From positions 1-26,706 of the forward strand of contig JAFYAB010000029.1 of NCBI GenBank assembly GCA_017540945.1: a stretch of DNA of 26,706 nt, written 5' to 3'. The notes under the pieces are model-generated. The model was not told the origin of the DNA and ran no database searches. It was given only the letters and a program-made list of their open reading frames with translations. The translations under genes and the position numbers were made by a program. Numbering within the stretch: position 1 is the first letter of the stretch; the number at the start of each line of letters is the position of its first letter. Below are positions 1 through 7,590 of this stretch, one piece after another. Origin of the DNA: Oscillospiraceae bacterium (GTDB taxonomy: Bacteria; Bacillota_A; Clostridia; Oscillospirales; Oscillospiraceae).

Positions 1-451
1 CGGTCTCCGGCATTTTGGCAAAGAGCGCCGAGACGACGCCGCCCAGGATCAGCAGGACCAGCAGCAGCGCCAGGACCCGCAGCAGGGTCCGGAGGAAGCC
101 CCGCTTCCTTCTCCTCCGCCGGGGGACGGCCCGGCGCAGGGACTGCTGCTCGTAGGGCTCCTGGACATAGACAGGCTGGGCCTGGCTGTGGACGGAGCTG
201 CTCTCCCGGTACTGGGGAGTCTCCTCGTAGACGGCCCGGCCCTCGTGAACCTGGCGCATGTTGTCCACGCTGTAGCCCGCATCCCCCCGGATCCGCCGGG
301 GCTCGTTCATGAACTCCGGCACCTCGGGGTAGTCCTGGGGATTCTGAGCCCCCTGGCCCTCCTGCCGGGCGGCGCGGTTCTGATCGCGTTTGGCGAAGAC
401 GTTCTGGATGTCATGAAAATCGCTGTGTTTTTTCTTTTCGTATTTTCCCAT
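1..451 (-). CDS. N-terminal part of a single-pass membrane protein (runs off the window)
   Basis: The reading frame starts MGKYEKKKHSDFHDIQ and is open to the edge of the window, giving 150 residues. Residues 1-110 are hydrophilic, rich in Gln, Glu, Arg and Pro, and probably cytoplasmic. A basic stretch (RRRRKR) then precedes one hydrophobic helix (about residues 120-143), so the unseen C-terminal part should lie outside the membrane. This layout (long acidic/basic cytoplasmic tail, Arg cluster, one helix) is seen in LytR-CpsA-Psr proteins and in several cell-wall regulators, but the diagnostic domain is not in view, so no function is assigned. It lies 38 nt downstream of galT on the same strand and may be co-transcribed. 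No convincing Shine-Dalgarno is visible: a palindromic repeat ends 7 nt before the ATG. Confidence 0.7.
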   Translation of the reverse strand, partial: MGKYEKKKHSDFHDIQNVFAKRDQNRAARQEGQGAQNPQDYPEVPEFMNEPRRIRGDAGYSVDNMRQVHEGRAVYEETPQYRESSSVHSQAQPVYVQEPYEQQSLRRAVPRRRRRKRGFLRTLLRVLALLLVLLILGGVVSALFAKMPET

Positions 452-458
452 AGCTTTT

Positions 459-481
459 GTAGGGACGGCACTCTGCCGTCC
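459..481. repeat. REP-like hairpin with GTAG foot
   Basis: The 23-nt sequence is GTAG followed by a perfect 8-bp stem (GGACGGCA / TGCCGTCC) with a 3-nt loop, sharing the G of GTAG and adjoining it. It sits between galT and the partial membrane-protein gene. Other palindromes in the window share the GTAG foot but have different stems. Confidence 0.7.
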
Positions 482-489
482 GTGTGTTC

Positions 490-1989
490 TCAGGCTTGAT
501 TGACTGTCTCAACAAAGCGCAGGAAGGCCGCCTTGCCCCCGGGGCTGCGCTTGAAGACCCCGGCGTGCTCCAGGCACTTGGCGAAGACCGCGCCCACCTC
601 GTCGCGGAGGATCTCCTCCACGTTTTCGGCGGTGAAGGCATAGCGGGTCTTCAGCTCCTCGGCCCAGTCGGCGTGCTTTTCGGCGAGCTCGTCCGCCCGC
701 AGATCGCCGCCGTTGACCAGCAGCTCCGCCACCCGGGCCAGCTCCCGCTTCAGCCGCGGGGGCAGCACCGCCAGGCCCATGACCTCGATCAGGCCGATGT
801 TTTCTTTCTTGATGTGGTGCAGCTCCGGGTGGGGATGGTAGACGCCCAGAGGCAGCGCCTCGGTGGTGATGTTGTTGCGCAGCACCAGGTCCAGCTCGTA
901 GTCCGCTCCCTGGCGGCGGGCGATGGGGGTGATGGTGCTGTGGGGGGTGCCCTCGGTCTCGGAGAAGAGATAGGCGCTCTCGTCGGTGTAGCCCCGCCAG
1001 CACTTCAAAATCTTCTCGGCCAGCAGCGCCACCCGCTCCTTGTCGGCGCCCCGGAGACGGATCACGCTCATGGGCCATTTGACGATGCCCGCCGTCAGGT
1101 CCTCGAAGCCCCGGAAGACCAGAGGCGTCTCGATGGGGGCCTTGGCCATGGCGAAGGTATAGCGGCCGCCCTGGAAATGGGCGTGGGTGAAGATGGAGCC
1201 GCCCACGATGGGCAGGTCCGCGTTGGAGCCCATGAAGTAGTGGGGGAAGACCGTCACGAAGTCCAGCAGCTGGCGCATGGAGTGCCCGTCCACCGTCATG
1301 GGATAGTGTCTGCCGGAGAAGGCGATGCAGTGCTCGTTGTAATAGACGTAGGGGGAGTACTGGAGGAACCAGTCCTCACCGTCCAGGACGAAGGGGAAGA
1401 TCCGGTGGTTCTGCCGGGCGGGGTGGTTCCAGCGCCCCGCGTAGCCCTCGTTCTCCACGCAGAGCAGGCACTTGGGGTAGGAGGAGGCCGCGGCCTTGGC
1501 GGCCCGGAAGGCGGCGCCGGTGGTGGTGGCCTTCTCGGGCTTGGTCAGGTTGACGGTGATGTCCAGCTCGCCGTACTCCGTGGGGGCCTTCCAGACCATG
1601 TTCCGGCGGATGCGGTCCCAGCGGATGTAGTTGGTGGCCCCGCTGAGGGCGTAGTACCAGTCGGTGGCCTTTTTGGGGTCCTCGGCCAGCAGGCGGCGCA
1701 GCTCCCGCCGGACCTCGGAGGGCCGGGGGGTCAGGCAGCCCATCAGGCCGGTGTCGAAGAGGTCCCGGGCCGTGGGGTCGTCGGGGCAGAGACCCCGGGC
1801 CGCGGCGTCGTCGGTGAGGATGTCCAGCAGCTCGTTGACGGGCTTGTCCAAAAGCGCCTCCGGGGCCTCGAAGCTGTCCAGCTTCATCCGCTCCAGCAGG
1901 GCGTTGACCGCCCAGACGCGGTCGTCCTCGGCGATGAGATTCTTGTCGATGGCGTATTGTACGAGAGACGCGATCGCTTGATTAACCAT
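490..1989 (-). CDS. galT: UDP-glucose--hexose-1-phosphate uridylyltransferase (class II GalT)
   Basis: GalT transfers UMP from UDP-glucose to galactose-1-phosphate in the Leloir pathway (cytoplasmic). The 499-residue protein has the size and sequence style of the Firmicute class II enzymes, not the roughly 350-residue class I type. Visible landmarks are the YPKCLLC motif near residues 171-177, NADLPIVGGS at 256-265, and the nucleotidyl-transfer signature H269-A-H271-FQGG, which I recall as HDHFQGG or HEHFQGG in many relatives. The start is set by GGAGG at 1996-2000, six bases before ATG; an in-frame ATG eight codons upstream lacks such a site. No galK or galE is in the window. Upstream on the same strand lies an rluA-like gene, separated by a 148-bp palindromic repeat, so it is unclear whether they share a transcript. 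Confidence 0.93.
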   Translation of the reverse strand: MVNQAIASLVQYAIDKNLIAEDDRVWAVNALLERMKLDSFEAPEALLDKPVNELLDILTDDAAARGLCPDDPTARDLFDTGLMGCLTPRPSEVRRELRRLLAEDPKKATDWYYALSGATNYIRWDRIRRNMVWKAPTEYGELDITVNLTKPEKATTTGAAFRAAKAAASSYPKCLLCVENEGYAGRWNHPARQNHRIFPFVLDGEDWFLQYSPYVYYNEHCIAFSGRHYPMTVDGHSMRQLLDFVTVFPHYFMGSNADLPIVGGSIFTHAHFQGGRYTFAMAKAPIETPLVFRGFEDLTAGIVKWPMSVIRLRGADKERVALLAEKILKCWRGYTDESAYLFSETEGTPHSTITPIARRQGADYELDLVLRNNITTEALPLGVYHPHPELHHIKKENIGLIEVMGLAVLPPRLKRELARVAELLVNGGDLRADELAEKHADWAEELKTRYAFTAENVEEILRDEVGAVFAKCLEHAGVFKRSPGGKAAFLRFVETVNQA

Positions 1990-2033
1990 AATAATCCTCC
2001 GTTTCTGGGTCATAATTCAATGCGGAGATGTGT

Positions 2034-2181
2034 GTAGGGACAAGCACTGCTTGTCCGGCATTCGGAACGAATGCAATTTGCCGGAGGCAAATTCGACGTG
2101 CCGCTTTTTCCACAACGTGGCTGAATCGCCCCGTGGGCGATTGTTCGCTTCGCGAACCGGACGAGCAATGCTCGTCCCTAC
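2034..2181. repeat. REPIN-like 148-bp palindromic element
   Basis: Both ends are 23-nt hairpins in opposite orientation, each with GTAG at its outer foot: GTAGGGACAAGCACTGCTTG at 2034, completed by TCC, and the inverted partner at 2159-2181. Between them lie further small palindromes, for example GCATTCGGAACGAATGC, AATTTGCCGGAGGCAAATT and TTCGCTTCGCGAA. It fills the gap between the rluA-like gene and galT. A paired, inverted REP arrangement is the definition of a REPIN; mobility is inferred. Confidence 0.65.
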
Positions 2182-2191
2182 AGCAGAATTG

Positions 2192-3223
2192 TCAGGCTTC
2201 CGCTGTAAATTGATCCCAGGGCTCGCCGGTGGGGAGCAGTTCAAATTTCATGCGCTTTCCGGTGACGGGGTGGTCGAAGGCCAGCAGGCAGGAATACAGC
2301 GCCGGGCCGTGGGCGGCCCTGCTGCCGTAGCGCAGATCCCCCAGCAGGGGCAGGCCCCGATGGGAGAACTGGGCCCGGATCTGGTGGGTGCGGCCCGTAT
2401 AGAGCTTTACCCGCGCCAGACTCAGGGGGCCGGTCTCGCGCTCGGCGCGGCCCAGGACGCGATAGGACAGCTTCGCCGCCCGGACCCCCTTCCGGGGCCG
2501 GCTGACAACGAAGGTCTTGTTGGTCCGGCTGTCGTGGAAGAGCAGGTCCTCCAGCGTCGCCTCGTCCTGTTCGGGCACGCCCCGCAGGACGGCCAGGTAT
2601 TCCTTCTCCACGCTGTGGGCGGCGATCTGGCCGATCAGGGAGGCCGCGGCAGTCTGGGTCCTGGCCAGGACCATCAGGCCCCCCACGGCCTTGTCCAGCC
2701 GGTGGACCGTGCGGACCGCGGGCGCCTCGCCCCTGGCCGCCAGCCAAGCGGCGGCCAGGTCGGGGAGATTTCGTCCCGGTCCCGGCTCGGAGAGGCAGTC
2801 CACGGGCTTTTCACAGACCAGGAGCTCCCGGTCGCAGTACAGGACGTTGAGGGCGTTCGACGGAGGCGCTGCGCATTCCGTTCTGTCATCCTGAGCGGAG
2901 CGCAGCGGAGTCGAAGGATCCGTACGCCTGTCATTGTCTGGGACAATGACGCCGCCTGCGGGCGGCAGGGAGGGAACGGGGGTTACGGATTCCTCGCTGC
3001 GCTCGGAATGACAGAAAACGGTTCCTCTTGTCGTCCTGAGCGGAGCGCAGCGGAGTCGAAGGACCCGTGCTCCTGTCATTGCCTTGCGGCAATGACGCCG
3101 CCTGCGGGCGGCAGGAAGGGGACGAGGGAACGGATTCCTCGCTTCGCTCGGAATGACGGATACGGAACGCTGTTCCACCGTCTCTTCCGCGTCCTGGTTG
3201 ATTATGTATGTTGCGTCTTGCAT
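2192..3223 (-). CDS. RluA-family pseudouridine synthase with a repeat-derived N-terminal extension
   Basis: The conserved part (about residues 124-343) is a pseudouridine synthase that isomerises uridine in rRNA or tRNA. It shows the catalytic motif H174-R-L-D177 and the family motif GRTHQIRAQFSHRGLPLLGD near the C-terminus. The first ATG, 14 nt after the rpe stop, gives 343 residues, but residues from about 22 to 113 are encoded by two copies of a genomic palindromic repeat (telltale HSERSEES and VIPSEARNP peptides). No ATG, GTG or TTG in the same frame lies between the repeats and the conserved domain, so either the long form is made or the native start was lost. Only a weak purine stretch (TGAGAGCGC) precedes the ATG. 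It probably belongs to one transcript with rpe. The target nucleotide cannot be told from sequence. Confidence 0.8.
   Translation of the reverse strand: MQDATYIINQDAEETVEQRSVSVIPSEARNPFPRPLPAARRRRHCRKAMTGARVLRLRCAPLRTTRGTVFCHSERSEESVTPVPSLPPAGGVIVPDNDRRTDPSTPLRSAQDDRTECAAPPSNALNVLYCDRELLVCEKPVDCLSEPGPGRNLPDLAAAWLAARGEAPAVRTVHRLDKAVGGLMVLARTQTAAASLIGQIAAHSVEKEYLAVLRGVPEQDEATLEDLLFHDSRTNKTFVVSRPRKGVRAAKLSYRVLGRAERETGPLSLARVKLYTGRTHQIRAQFSHRGLPLLGDLRYGSRAAHGPALYSCLLAFDHPVTGKRMKFELLPTGEPWDQFTAEA
2884..3158. repeat. Two tandem 130-bp palindromic repeats (TIR TGTCATYCTGAGCG type)
   Basis: Two units, 2884-3013 and 3029-3158, each run from TGTCATCC (or TGTCGTCC) CTGAGCGGAGCG to a matching inverted end GCTCGGAATGACA (or GAATGACG). 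Both share the central inverted block GCCGCCTGCGGGCGGC and a TCGAAGGAYCC segment. They are separated by 15 bp. A related copy lies at 21168-21272. They fall within the 5' part of the rluA-like reading frame. Confidence 0.85.
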
Positions 3224-3237
3224 GCAGCGCTCTCAAA

Positions 3238-3888
3238 TCAGACCTTGAGGGCCTTGCAGAAGGCCGCCGGGTCCGGGTTCTTGAACCAGGCGCTGCCGGC
3301 CACCAGCACGTTGGCGCCGTTCTCGCGGCAGATCCGGGCGGTGCGCTCGTTGATGCCGCCGTCCACCTCCAGCTCGCAGGCGGGGTTCCTTTCCCCGATC
3401 CAGCCCCGGATGGCCTTCAGCTTGGGCATCATGTCGTCCATGAAGCCCTGGCCGCCGAAGCCGGGCTCCACGGTCATCACCAGGATCAGCCCGCAGAGCT
3501 CCAGGAAGGGCAGCACGGCCTCGGCCCGGGTGTAGGGCTTGATGGAGACGGCGGGGCGGACCCCCAGCGCCCGGATCTTCTCCAGGGCGGCCCGGGTGTT
3601 GGCGGCGGTGTCGGCCTCCACGTGGACGGTCAGGATGTCGGCGCCGGCCCGGCAGAAGTCCTCCACATAGCGGATGGGCCGCTCGATCATCAGATGAACG
3701 TCCAGGGGCAGGGGAGAGATCCTCTTGATGGCGGCCACCACGGGAAGGCCCAGGGAGATGTTGGGAACGAAGTTCCCGTCCATCACGTCCACGTGGACGT
3801 AGTCGGCCCCCTGGGGTCCCAGGGCCCGGATATCCCGCTCCAGATTGACGAAATCCGCGGAAAGGATCGAAGGTGCGACTTTGGTCAT
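3238..3888 (-). CDS. rpe: Ribulose-phosphate 3-epimerase
   Basis: Rpe interconverts ribulose-5-phosphate and xylulose-5-phosphate in the pentose phosphate pathway. The 216-residue protein has the expected length and the TIM-barrel motifs APSILSADF at residues 5-13, HVDVMDGNFVPN with metal ligands H32 and D34, HLMI with H65, the phosphate-binding loop VEPGFGGQGF at 140-149 and the catalytic D176 in EVDGGIN. The start is chosen because GGAGG lies eight bases before this ATG; an in-frame ATG 13 codons upstream has no ribosome site. A sigma-A promoter (TTGACT-17-TATAAT) lies 47 bp upstream. It heads the minus-strand set rpe, rluA-like, possibly galT. In many Firmicutes rpe sits next to rsgA and thiN, which are not seen here. 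Confidence 0.96.
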   Translation of the reverse strand: MTKVAPSILSADFVNLERDIRALGPQGADYVHVDVMDGNFVPNISLGLPVVAAIKRISPLPLDVHLMIERPIRYVEDFCRAGADILTVHVEADTAANTRAALEKIRALGVRPAVSIKPYTRAEAVLPFLELCGLILVMTVEPGFGGQGFMDDMMPKLKAIRGWIGERNPACELEVDGGINERTARICRENGANVLVAGSAWFKNPDPAAFCKALKV

Positions 3889-3934
3889 AGCAGTTTCCTC
3901 CATATTCGGGTGGGTGGACATAATCATTCACTCT

Positions 3935-3963
3935 ATTATATACATATTTTCTCTTGAAGTCAA
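3935..3963 (-). promoter_or_regulatory. Sigma-A promoter of rpe
   Basis: On the minus strand -35 TTGACT (3958-3963) and -10 TATAAT (3935-3940) are 17 bp apart. The -10 is followed by the rpe leader. The -35 is only 11 bp from the -35 of the divergent promoter at 3975. Confidence 0.85.
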
Positions 3964-3974
3964 CTTTACAATTC

Positions 3975-4003
3975 TTGACTTATGACGGCTTTTGCGATAA
4001 AAT
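3975..4003 (+). promoter_or_regulatory. Sigma-A promoter of the TelA-family gene
   Basis: -35 TTGACT (3975-3980) and -10 TAAAAT (3998-4003) with 17-bp spacing, 45 bp before the ATG at 4049. It is back-to-back with the rpe promoter. Confidence 0.8.
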
Positions 4004-4048
4004 AGAAAAGTAAAGCTCTGCGAAAAAACCGTAAGGAGGATACAATCT

Positions 4049-5251
4049 ATGGATAAGATTCCCGAAATGCAGTTTGAAAGCGCCGAAAAGACCGCGGAGA
4101 CCCTGGTGAAGGAAGCCGAAAAGGTCGCCGAGGTCCCCAGCTTCGAGCCCGTTCCCACCCTGGAGCTGGCTGCCAAGGAGCCCGAGCCCCCCGCACCCGA
4201 GGCAGGCCCCGACTATTCCATGCTCACGGAAGCGGAGCAGAAGATCGTCCATGACTTCGCCCAGAAGATCGATATCACCAACCCCAACCTCTCCCTGGAG
4301 TACGGCGCGGGGGCCCAGAAGAACGTGGCCGACTTCTCTGACGCCGCCCTGGCCGCCGTCCGCACCAAGGACCTGGGCGAGGTGGGCGAGATGATCGGGT
4401 CCCTGGTGGTGGAGCTCAAGGGCTTCAACGCCGAGGAGGACAAGAAGGGCTTCCTGGGCCTGTTCAAGAAGGCCGGCACCGGCATCGAGACCCTGAAGGC
4501 CCGCTACAACAAGGCCGAGGTCAACGTCAACAAGATCTCCCACGAGCTGGAGGAGCACCAGCGCACCCTGATGAAGGACGTGGTGGTCCTGGATCAGATG
4601 TACGACAAAAACCTGGACTACTACAAGCAGCTGACCATGTACATCCTGGCGGGCAAGGAAAAGCTGGCCCAGGAGCGGGTCACCACCCTGGTGGAGCTGC
4701 GGAACAAGGCCGAGCAGACCGGTCTGGCTGAGGACGCCCAGCGGGCCAACGACTACGACGCCATGTGCCTGCGCTTCGAGAAGAAGCTCCACGACCTGGA
4801 GCTGACCCGGATGGTCTCCATCCAGATGGGTCCCCAGATCCGCCTGCTCCAGAACAACGACACCCTGATGTCCGAGAAGATCCAGTCCTCCCTGGTGAAC
4901 ACCATCCCCCTGTGGAAGAGCCAGATGGTGCTGGCCCTGGGCCTGAGCCACAGCCAGCAGGCCATGGAGGCCCAGAAAGCGGTGACCGATATGACCAACG
5001 AGCTGTTAAAGAAGAACGCCGACAAGCTGAAGATGGCCACCATCGAGACCGCCAAGGAGTCCGAGCGGGCCATCGTGGACATCGAGACCCTGCAGCACAC
5101 CAACGAGCAGCTGATCACCACGCTGGACGAGGTCCTGCAGATCCAGACCGAAGGCCGTCAGAAGCGGGCCGCCGCCGAGGCCGAGCTCCGCAAGATCGAG
5201 GGCCAGCTGAAGCAGAAGCTGCTGGAGACGAGAGACACCAGCAGAGGCTGA
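4049..5251 (+). CDS. TelA-family protein (toxic anion resistance)
   Basis: This 400-residue, largely helical cytoplasmic protein matches the TelA/KlaA family, named from plasmid tellurite resistance but widespread on Firmicute chromosomes, where a link to cell-envelope or antimicrobial stress tolerance is known; the biochemical role is unknown. Residues 1-55 are an acidic, Pro/Glu-rich tail. The conserved core begins about residue 60 (LTEAEQKIVHDFAQKIDI) and runs to the end, with family-like segments GLFKKAG, LMKDVVVLDQMYDKNLDYY, LTRMVSIQMGPQIRLLQNND, and IPLWKSQM. A strong AAGGAGG lies nine bases upstream. The gene is followed after 42 bp by a membrane-protein gene. In many Firmicutes TelA is paired with a 5-bromo-4-chloroindolyl phosphate hydrolase-like XpaC protein; none is seen here. 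Confidence 0.9.
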   Translation: MDKIPEMQFESAEKTAETLVKEAEKVAEVPSFEPVPTLELAAKEPEPPAPEAGPDYSMLTEAEQKIVHDFAQKIDITNPNLSLEYGAGAQKNVADFSDAALAAVRTKDLGEVGEMIGSLVVELKGFNAEEDKKGFLGLFKKAGTGIETLKARYNKAEVNVNKISHELEEHQRTLMKDVVVLDQMYDKNLDYYKQLTMYILAGKEKLAQERVTTLVELRNKAEQTGLAEDAQRANDYDAMCLRFEKKLHDLELTRMVSIQMGPQIRLLQNNDTLMSEKIQSSLVNTIPLWKSQMVLALGLSHSQQAMEAQKAVTDMTNELLKKNADKLKMATIETAKESERAIVDIETLQHTNEQLITTLDEVLQIQTEGRQKRAAAEAELRKIEGQLKQKLLETRDTSRG

Positions 5252-5293
5252 TCGGAGAGCAGAGATTCGTGATTCGGGAGAGGGGGGCGGTAC

Positions 5294-6019
5294 ATGAACG
5301 TCTGGTATAAGCGTGTGGGCGGGGCGGCCCTCGTGATCGCCGGGCTGGCCCTCTACGGGAAGCATATCCATAGCTTGCTGAACTGGCCCCATCTCTATCC
5401 GGACCTGGGCAAACTGAGCCTCGGGAACCTGTTCTTCCTGGGGCTGACCCTGGTGCTGGCGGCCTTCGCCTGGATCGCGGCGGCCTATCTGCTGCTGAAC
5501 GCCAAGGAGCGGATTTTGCATCTGCTGATCCCCGCGGCGGCCTTCGGGGTGCTGCTGCTTCTGAGCGGCGTCTGCGCCGCCAAAGCCGTGGGGGACATCC
5601 CCTGCACCAACACCAGCTCCCTCGCCGCCTTCCGGGAGGATTTCGACAGCGAGAGCTTCCGGGTCCGGGGCAAAGCCCTCTATCCGGGCTTTCCCATGGG
5701 AGAGCTCACGGGCTATTCCCGCTATGAGAAGGGGGAGGTCCTGGCGGAGCGCGTGGTGCGCTCCTACGATCAGGACGGCTTTGCCAACGAGAGCTCCCGG
5801 CTGGAGGCGCTGGACGTGCCCGGGGTCCGATATGTGACGGACCCCCGGGAGCGGCCCACCACCCTCTATGAGCTGCGGGACGGCGATCTGCTCTGGCAGG
5901 TGCTGCTGGAGCCCAAGAACAAGACCGTCAGCTACAGCCGCTTCCGGCTGCCCGAGCAGCTGCCCTCCTTCGCGGCTCAGCCCACGGAGAAGCCGGGGAA
6001 CGCGGAAACGCTCTCATAA
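5294..6019 (+). CDS. Membrane protein of unknown function
   Basis: I do not recognise the family. The 241-residue protein has three hydrophobic segments in its N-terminal half (about residues 8-28, 44-68 and 75-98), then a soluble C-terminal domain of about 140 residues that begins after DIPCTNTSSL and contains many charged and aromatic residues. If three helices are correct, the C-terminal domain would face the opposite side of the membrane from the N-terminus. A purine-rich GAGGGGGGCGG site precedes the ATG. It lies 42 bp behind the TelA-family gene on the same strand, so the two are probably one operon and may act together at the envelope; this is inference from position only. Confidence 0.75.
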   Translation: MNVWYKRVGGAALVIAGLALYGKHIHSLLNWPHLYPDLGKLSLGNLFFLGLTLVLAAFAWIAAAYLLLNAKERILHLLIPAAAFGVLLLLSGVCAAKAVGDIPCTNTSSLAAFREDFDSESFRVRGKALYPGFPMGELTGYSRYEKGEVLAERVVRSYDQDGFANESSRLEALDVPGVRYVTDPRERPTTLYELRDGDLLWQVLLEPKNKTVSYSRFRLPEQLPSFAAQPTEKPGNAETLS

Positions 6020-6054
6020 AAAATTCGGATAAAAGTTCCCCTTTGGGGCAAGCT

Positions 6055-6086
6055 AAACGCACAGCGGATCGTTCCGCTGTGCGTTT
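6055..6086. terminator. Strong hairpin, probable intrinsic terminator after the TelA operon
   Basis: A perfect 14-bp stem (AAACGCACAGCGGA / TCCGCTGTGCGTTT) with loop TCGT, 35 bp after the membrane-protein stop codon. The T-tract is short (GTTTCCC), so termination may be incomplete, and the next gene starts 36 bp later. Confidence 0.6.
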
Positions 6087-6121
6087 CCCATTCCGATCAA
6101 GAAAACGAAGGAGGCTATCTT

Positions 6122-6319
6122 ATGAACGAAACCAGAAGCAACGGCTGTTCCGGCTGTCATTCCGAGGCCAATCCCTGCATCGCCTGTACCGTGCAGCAGT
6201 GCGTCCACCACTGCGGGACCGAAAACCACTGTTCCCTGGACCGGATCCTGGTGGGCACCCACGAGCACAACCCCACCGAGGACCAGTGCACCGACTGCAA
6301 GTCCTTCCGGAAAAAGTAA
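6122..6319 (+). CDS. Cys-rich DUF1540 protein
   Basis: The 65-residue protein has nine cysteines (9, 12, 19, 22, 27, 31, 37, 56, 59) and the DUF1540 pattern: a C-x4-C-x3-C lead, C-S-L-D-R-I-L-V-G, then a spaced C-x2-C followed by K-S-F. Such small proteins are common in spore-forming and other Clostridia and are thought to bind a metal; their role is unknown. AAGGAGG at 6108-6114 sits seven bases before the ATG. The conserved isoleucine-valine-glycine step and the final Cys pair are intact, so it looks functional. It is monocistronic or reached by read-through of the upstream hairpin. Confidence 0.85.
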   Translation: MNETRSNGCSGCHSEANPCIACTVQQCVHHCGTENHCSLDRILVGTHEHNPTEDQCTDCKSFRKK

Positions 6320-6324
6320 AAATC

Positions 6325-6406
6325 AGGCAACAGCAAACAGGCAACAGGCAACAGGAGCCGCGAAGGGACCCATGACTCGCTGCGCTCCTGTTGCCGATTG
6401 CCTGTT
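6325..6406. repeat. GGCAACAGG-type repeat with inverted arms
   Basis: Direct repeats of GGCAACA(GG) at 6326-6357 are followed by the inverted partner; GGCAACAGGAG at 6347-6357 pairs with CTCCTGTTGCC at 6385-6395. It fills the gap between the convergent DUF1540 and ATPase genes and could act as a bidirectional hairpin. The T-rich tails are weak. Confidence 0.55.
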
Positions 6407-6419
6407 ACGCTCTTGCCGC

Positions 6420-7529
6420 TTAAAGGCTCTGCCGCTTGGCCAGAGTCCTGTTTTTGTATTCCAGGTTGCCGGTGACCTCCTGGAGGATCCTGACCTGCGG
6501 GGGCGGGACGATGTCATCGTTGCCCTCTCCCGCGTAGGCGAACATCACGGCCTTGTCCCGGGAGAAGGGGTAGATGTCGATCTCAAAGCGCTGATGCCGG
6601 TCGTTGAAGCGGTACTTGACCTTGTGGACCGGCTGGAGCTCGGGATCGGCCTCCAGCAGATACTTCTTGTACTCCTTCTTGGAGATGGGACGCTCGGTGT
6701 CCCACATGGCGCCGTCCTCCATCTGGTGCTTCTCGGTGTAGAAGTAGAGCTGCTCGGAGCCGTTCTTCTGCTGCCGGATCCGGCGCTCGATGTTGGGGTT
6801 CGTCATCACCAGGTAGTTCTGGGTCATCTCGAAGGGCACCGCGCCGTAGTTGACCACCAGCTGGTTCATATCCGGCATGGCGATCAGGTACTTATGCTTC
6901 TTGTCCATGGGCTCCGGCCGGCCTACGATACGGAAGATCTCCCGCATGGCCCGCTGGATCTTTTTCTCGAAGTCCACGGCGTTGTCTACGATTTTCAGAT
7001 TGGGATGGGCGCTCCAGGCCCGGAGCGTCTTGTCGTCCATCTCCACGGCGGAGTCCAGGCTCTCAGTCCGGGCGGAGTTGCCCAGATTGTAGGCGAACTC
7101 CGCGCCCTTGGCGCAGGTCACCAGATGGATCACCGCGTCGTATTTGGCGAGGATCGCCTCCGTAGTCAGGCCGAATTTGGCGACCACCTGCTCGAACTCG
7201 TCGTCGGTGATGTAGGCCTTGTCGTCCAGCAGGGCCCGGTCGTAGACCACCAGCACGTTGGGCTCCGGCACGGCCTTGGCGGCCTTCAGAGCCAGCTTCT
7301 CCTTGTGGAGCTGGTCCGCCACCACATAGTCCTGGAACTCCAGCATGGACAGGCAGTTGCCGAAGGGCTTGATGCCGAAGCCGGAGATCAGATCGGTGGC
7401 CGTTTCGGGGATGGTGATGACCCGCCAGCCGTCGTCCTGCTTGAATTCCTTCAGGATGCGGGAGATCAGGGTGGTTTTGCCCGCCGCCGGTCCGCCGGTG
7501 AGCACGATCTTTACGATTTTCTTTTCCAT
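6420..7529 (-). CDS. AAA/P-loop ATPase with C-terminal CYTH-like domain
   Basis: The 369-residue protein starts with a P-loop GGPAAGKTT (residues 12-20) in the style of the AAA_28/NadR-like kinase fold, with RVITIPETATDLI and VVYDRALLDDKAYI as the probable Walker-B and lid regions. The second half (from about residue 205) contains many charged beta-type segments (IERRIRQQKNGSEQLYFYTEK, KKYLLEADPELQPVHKVKYRF, FEIDIYPFSRDKAVMFAY) typical of CYTH/triphosphate-tunnel folds. Proteins with this two-domain plan occur in bacteria and in the eukaryotic Ttd14 group, where phosphoinositide or GTP binding has been reported; the bacterial substrate is not known to me. The start is set by AAAGGCGG upstream and by the P-loop position. 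It has its own promoter and faces the DUF1540 gene. Confidence 0.8.
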   Translation of the reverse strand: MEKKIVKIVLTGGPAAGKTTLISRILKEFKQDDGWRVITIPETATDLISGFGIKPFGNCLSMLEFQDYVVADQLHKEKLALKAAKAVPEPNVLVVYDRALLDDKAYITDDEFEQVVAKFGLTTEAILAKYDAVIHLVTCAKGAEFAYNLGNSARTESLDSAVEMDDKTLRAWSAHPNLKIVDNAVDFEKKIQRAMREIFRIVGRPEPMDKKHKYLIAMPDMNQLVVNYGAVPFEMTQNYLVMTNPNIERRIRQQKNGSEQLYFYTEKHQMEDGAMWDTERPISKKEYKKYLLEADPELQPVHKVKYRFNDRHQRFEIDIYPFSRDKAVMFAYAGEGNDDIVPPPQVRILQEVTGNLEYKNRTLAKRQSL

Positions 7530-7561
7530 AGTCCGCGCCGCCTTTCGTTGCTTCTGCGTCC

Positions 7562-7590
7562 ATTTTATCACATTGTGCTGCGTATTGCAA
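7562..7590 (-). promoter_or_regulatory. Sigma-A promoter of the ATPase gene
   Basis: Minus-strand -35 TTGCAA (7585-7590) and -10 TAAAAT (7562-7567) are 17 bp apart, 33 bp before the start codon. Confidence 0.7.

Noticed and set aside
261..275. GalT H-A-H signature as loss of activity
   Set aside because: The middle residue varies in class II enzymes as I recall them and both histidines are present; not treated as a defect.
484..2037. A 517-codon plus-strand ORF opposite galT
   Set aside because: It is the antisense shadow of a gene with clear GalT motifs; GC-rich codon bias keeps the opposite strand open. Similar long shadows over rpe, der, plsY, gpsA and mgtE were left out for the same reason.
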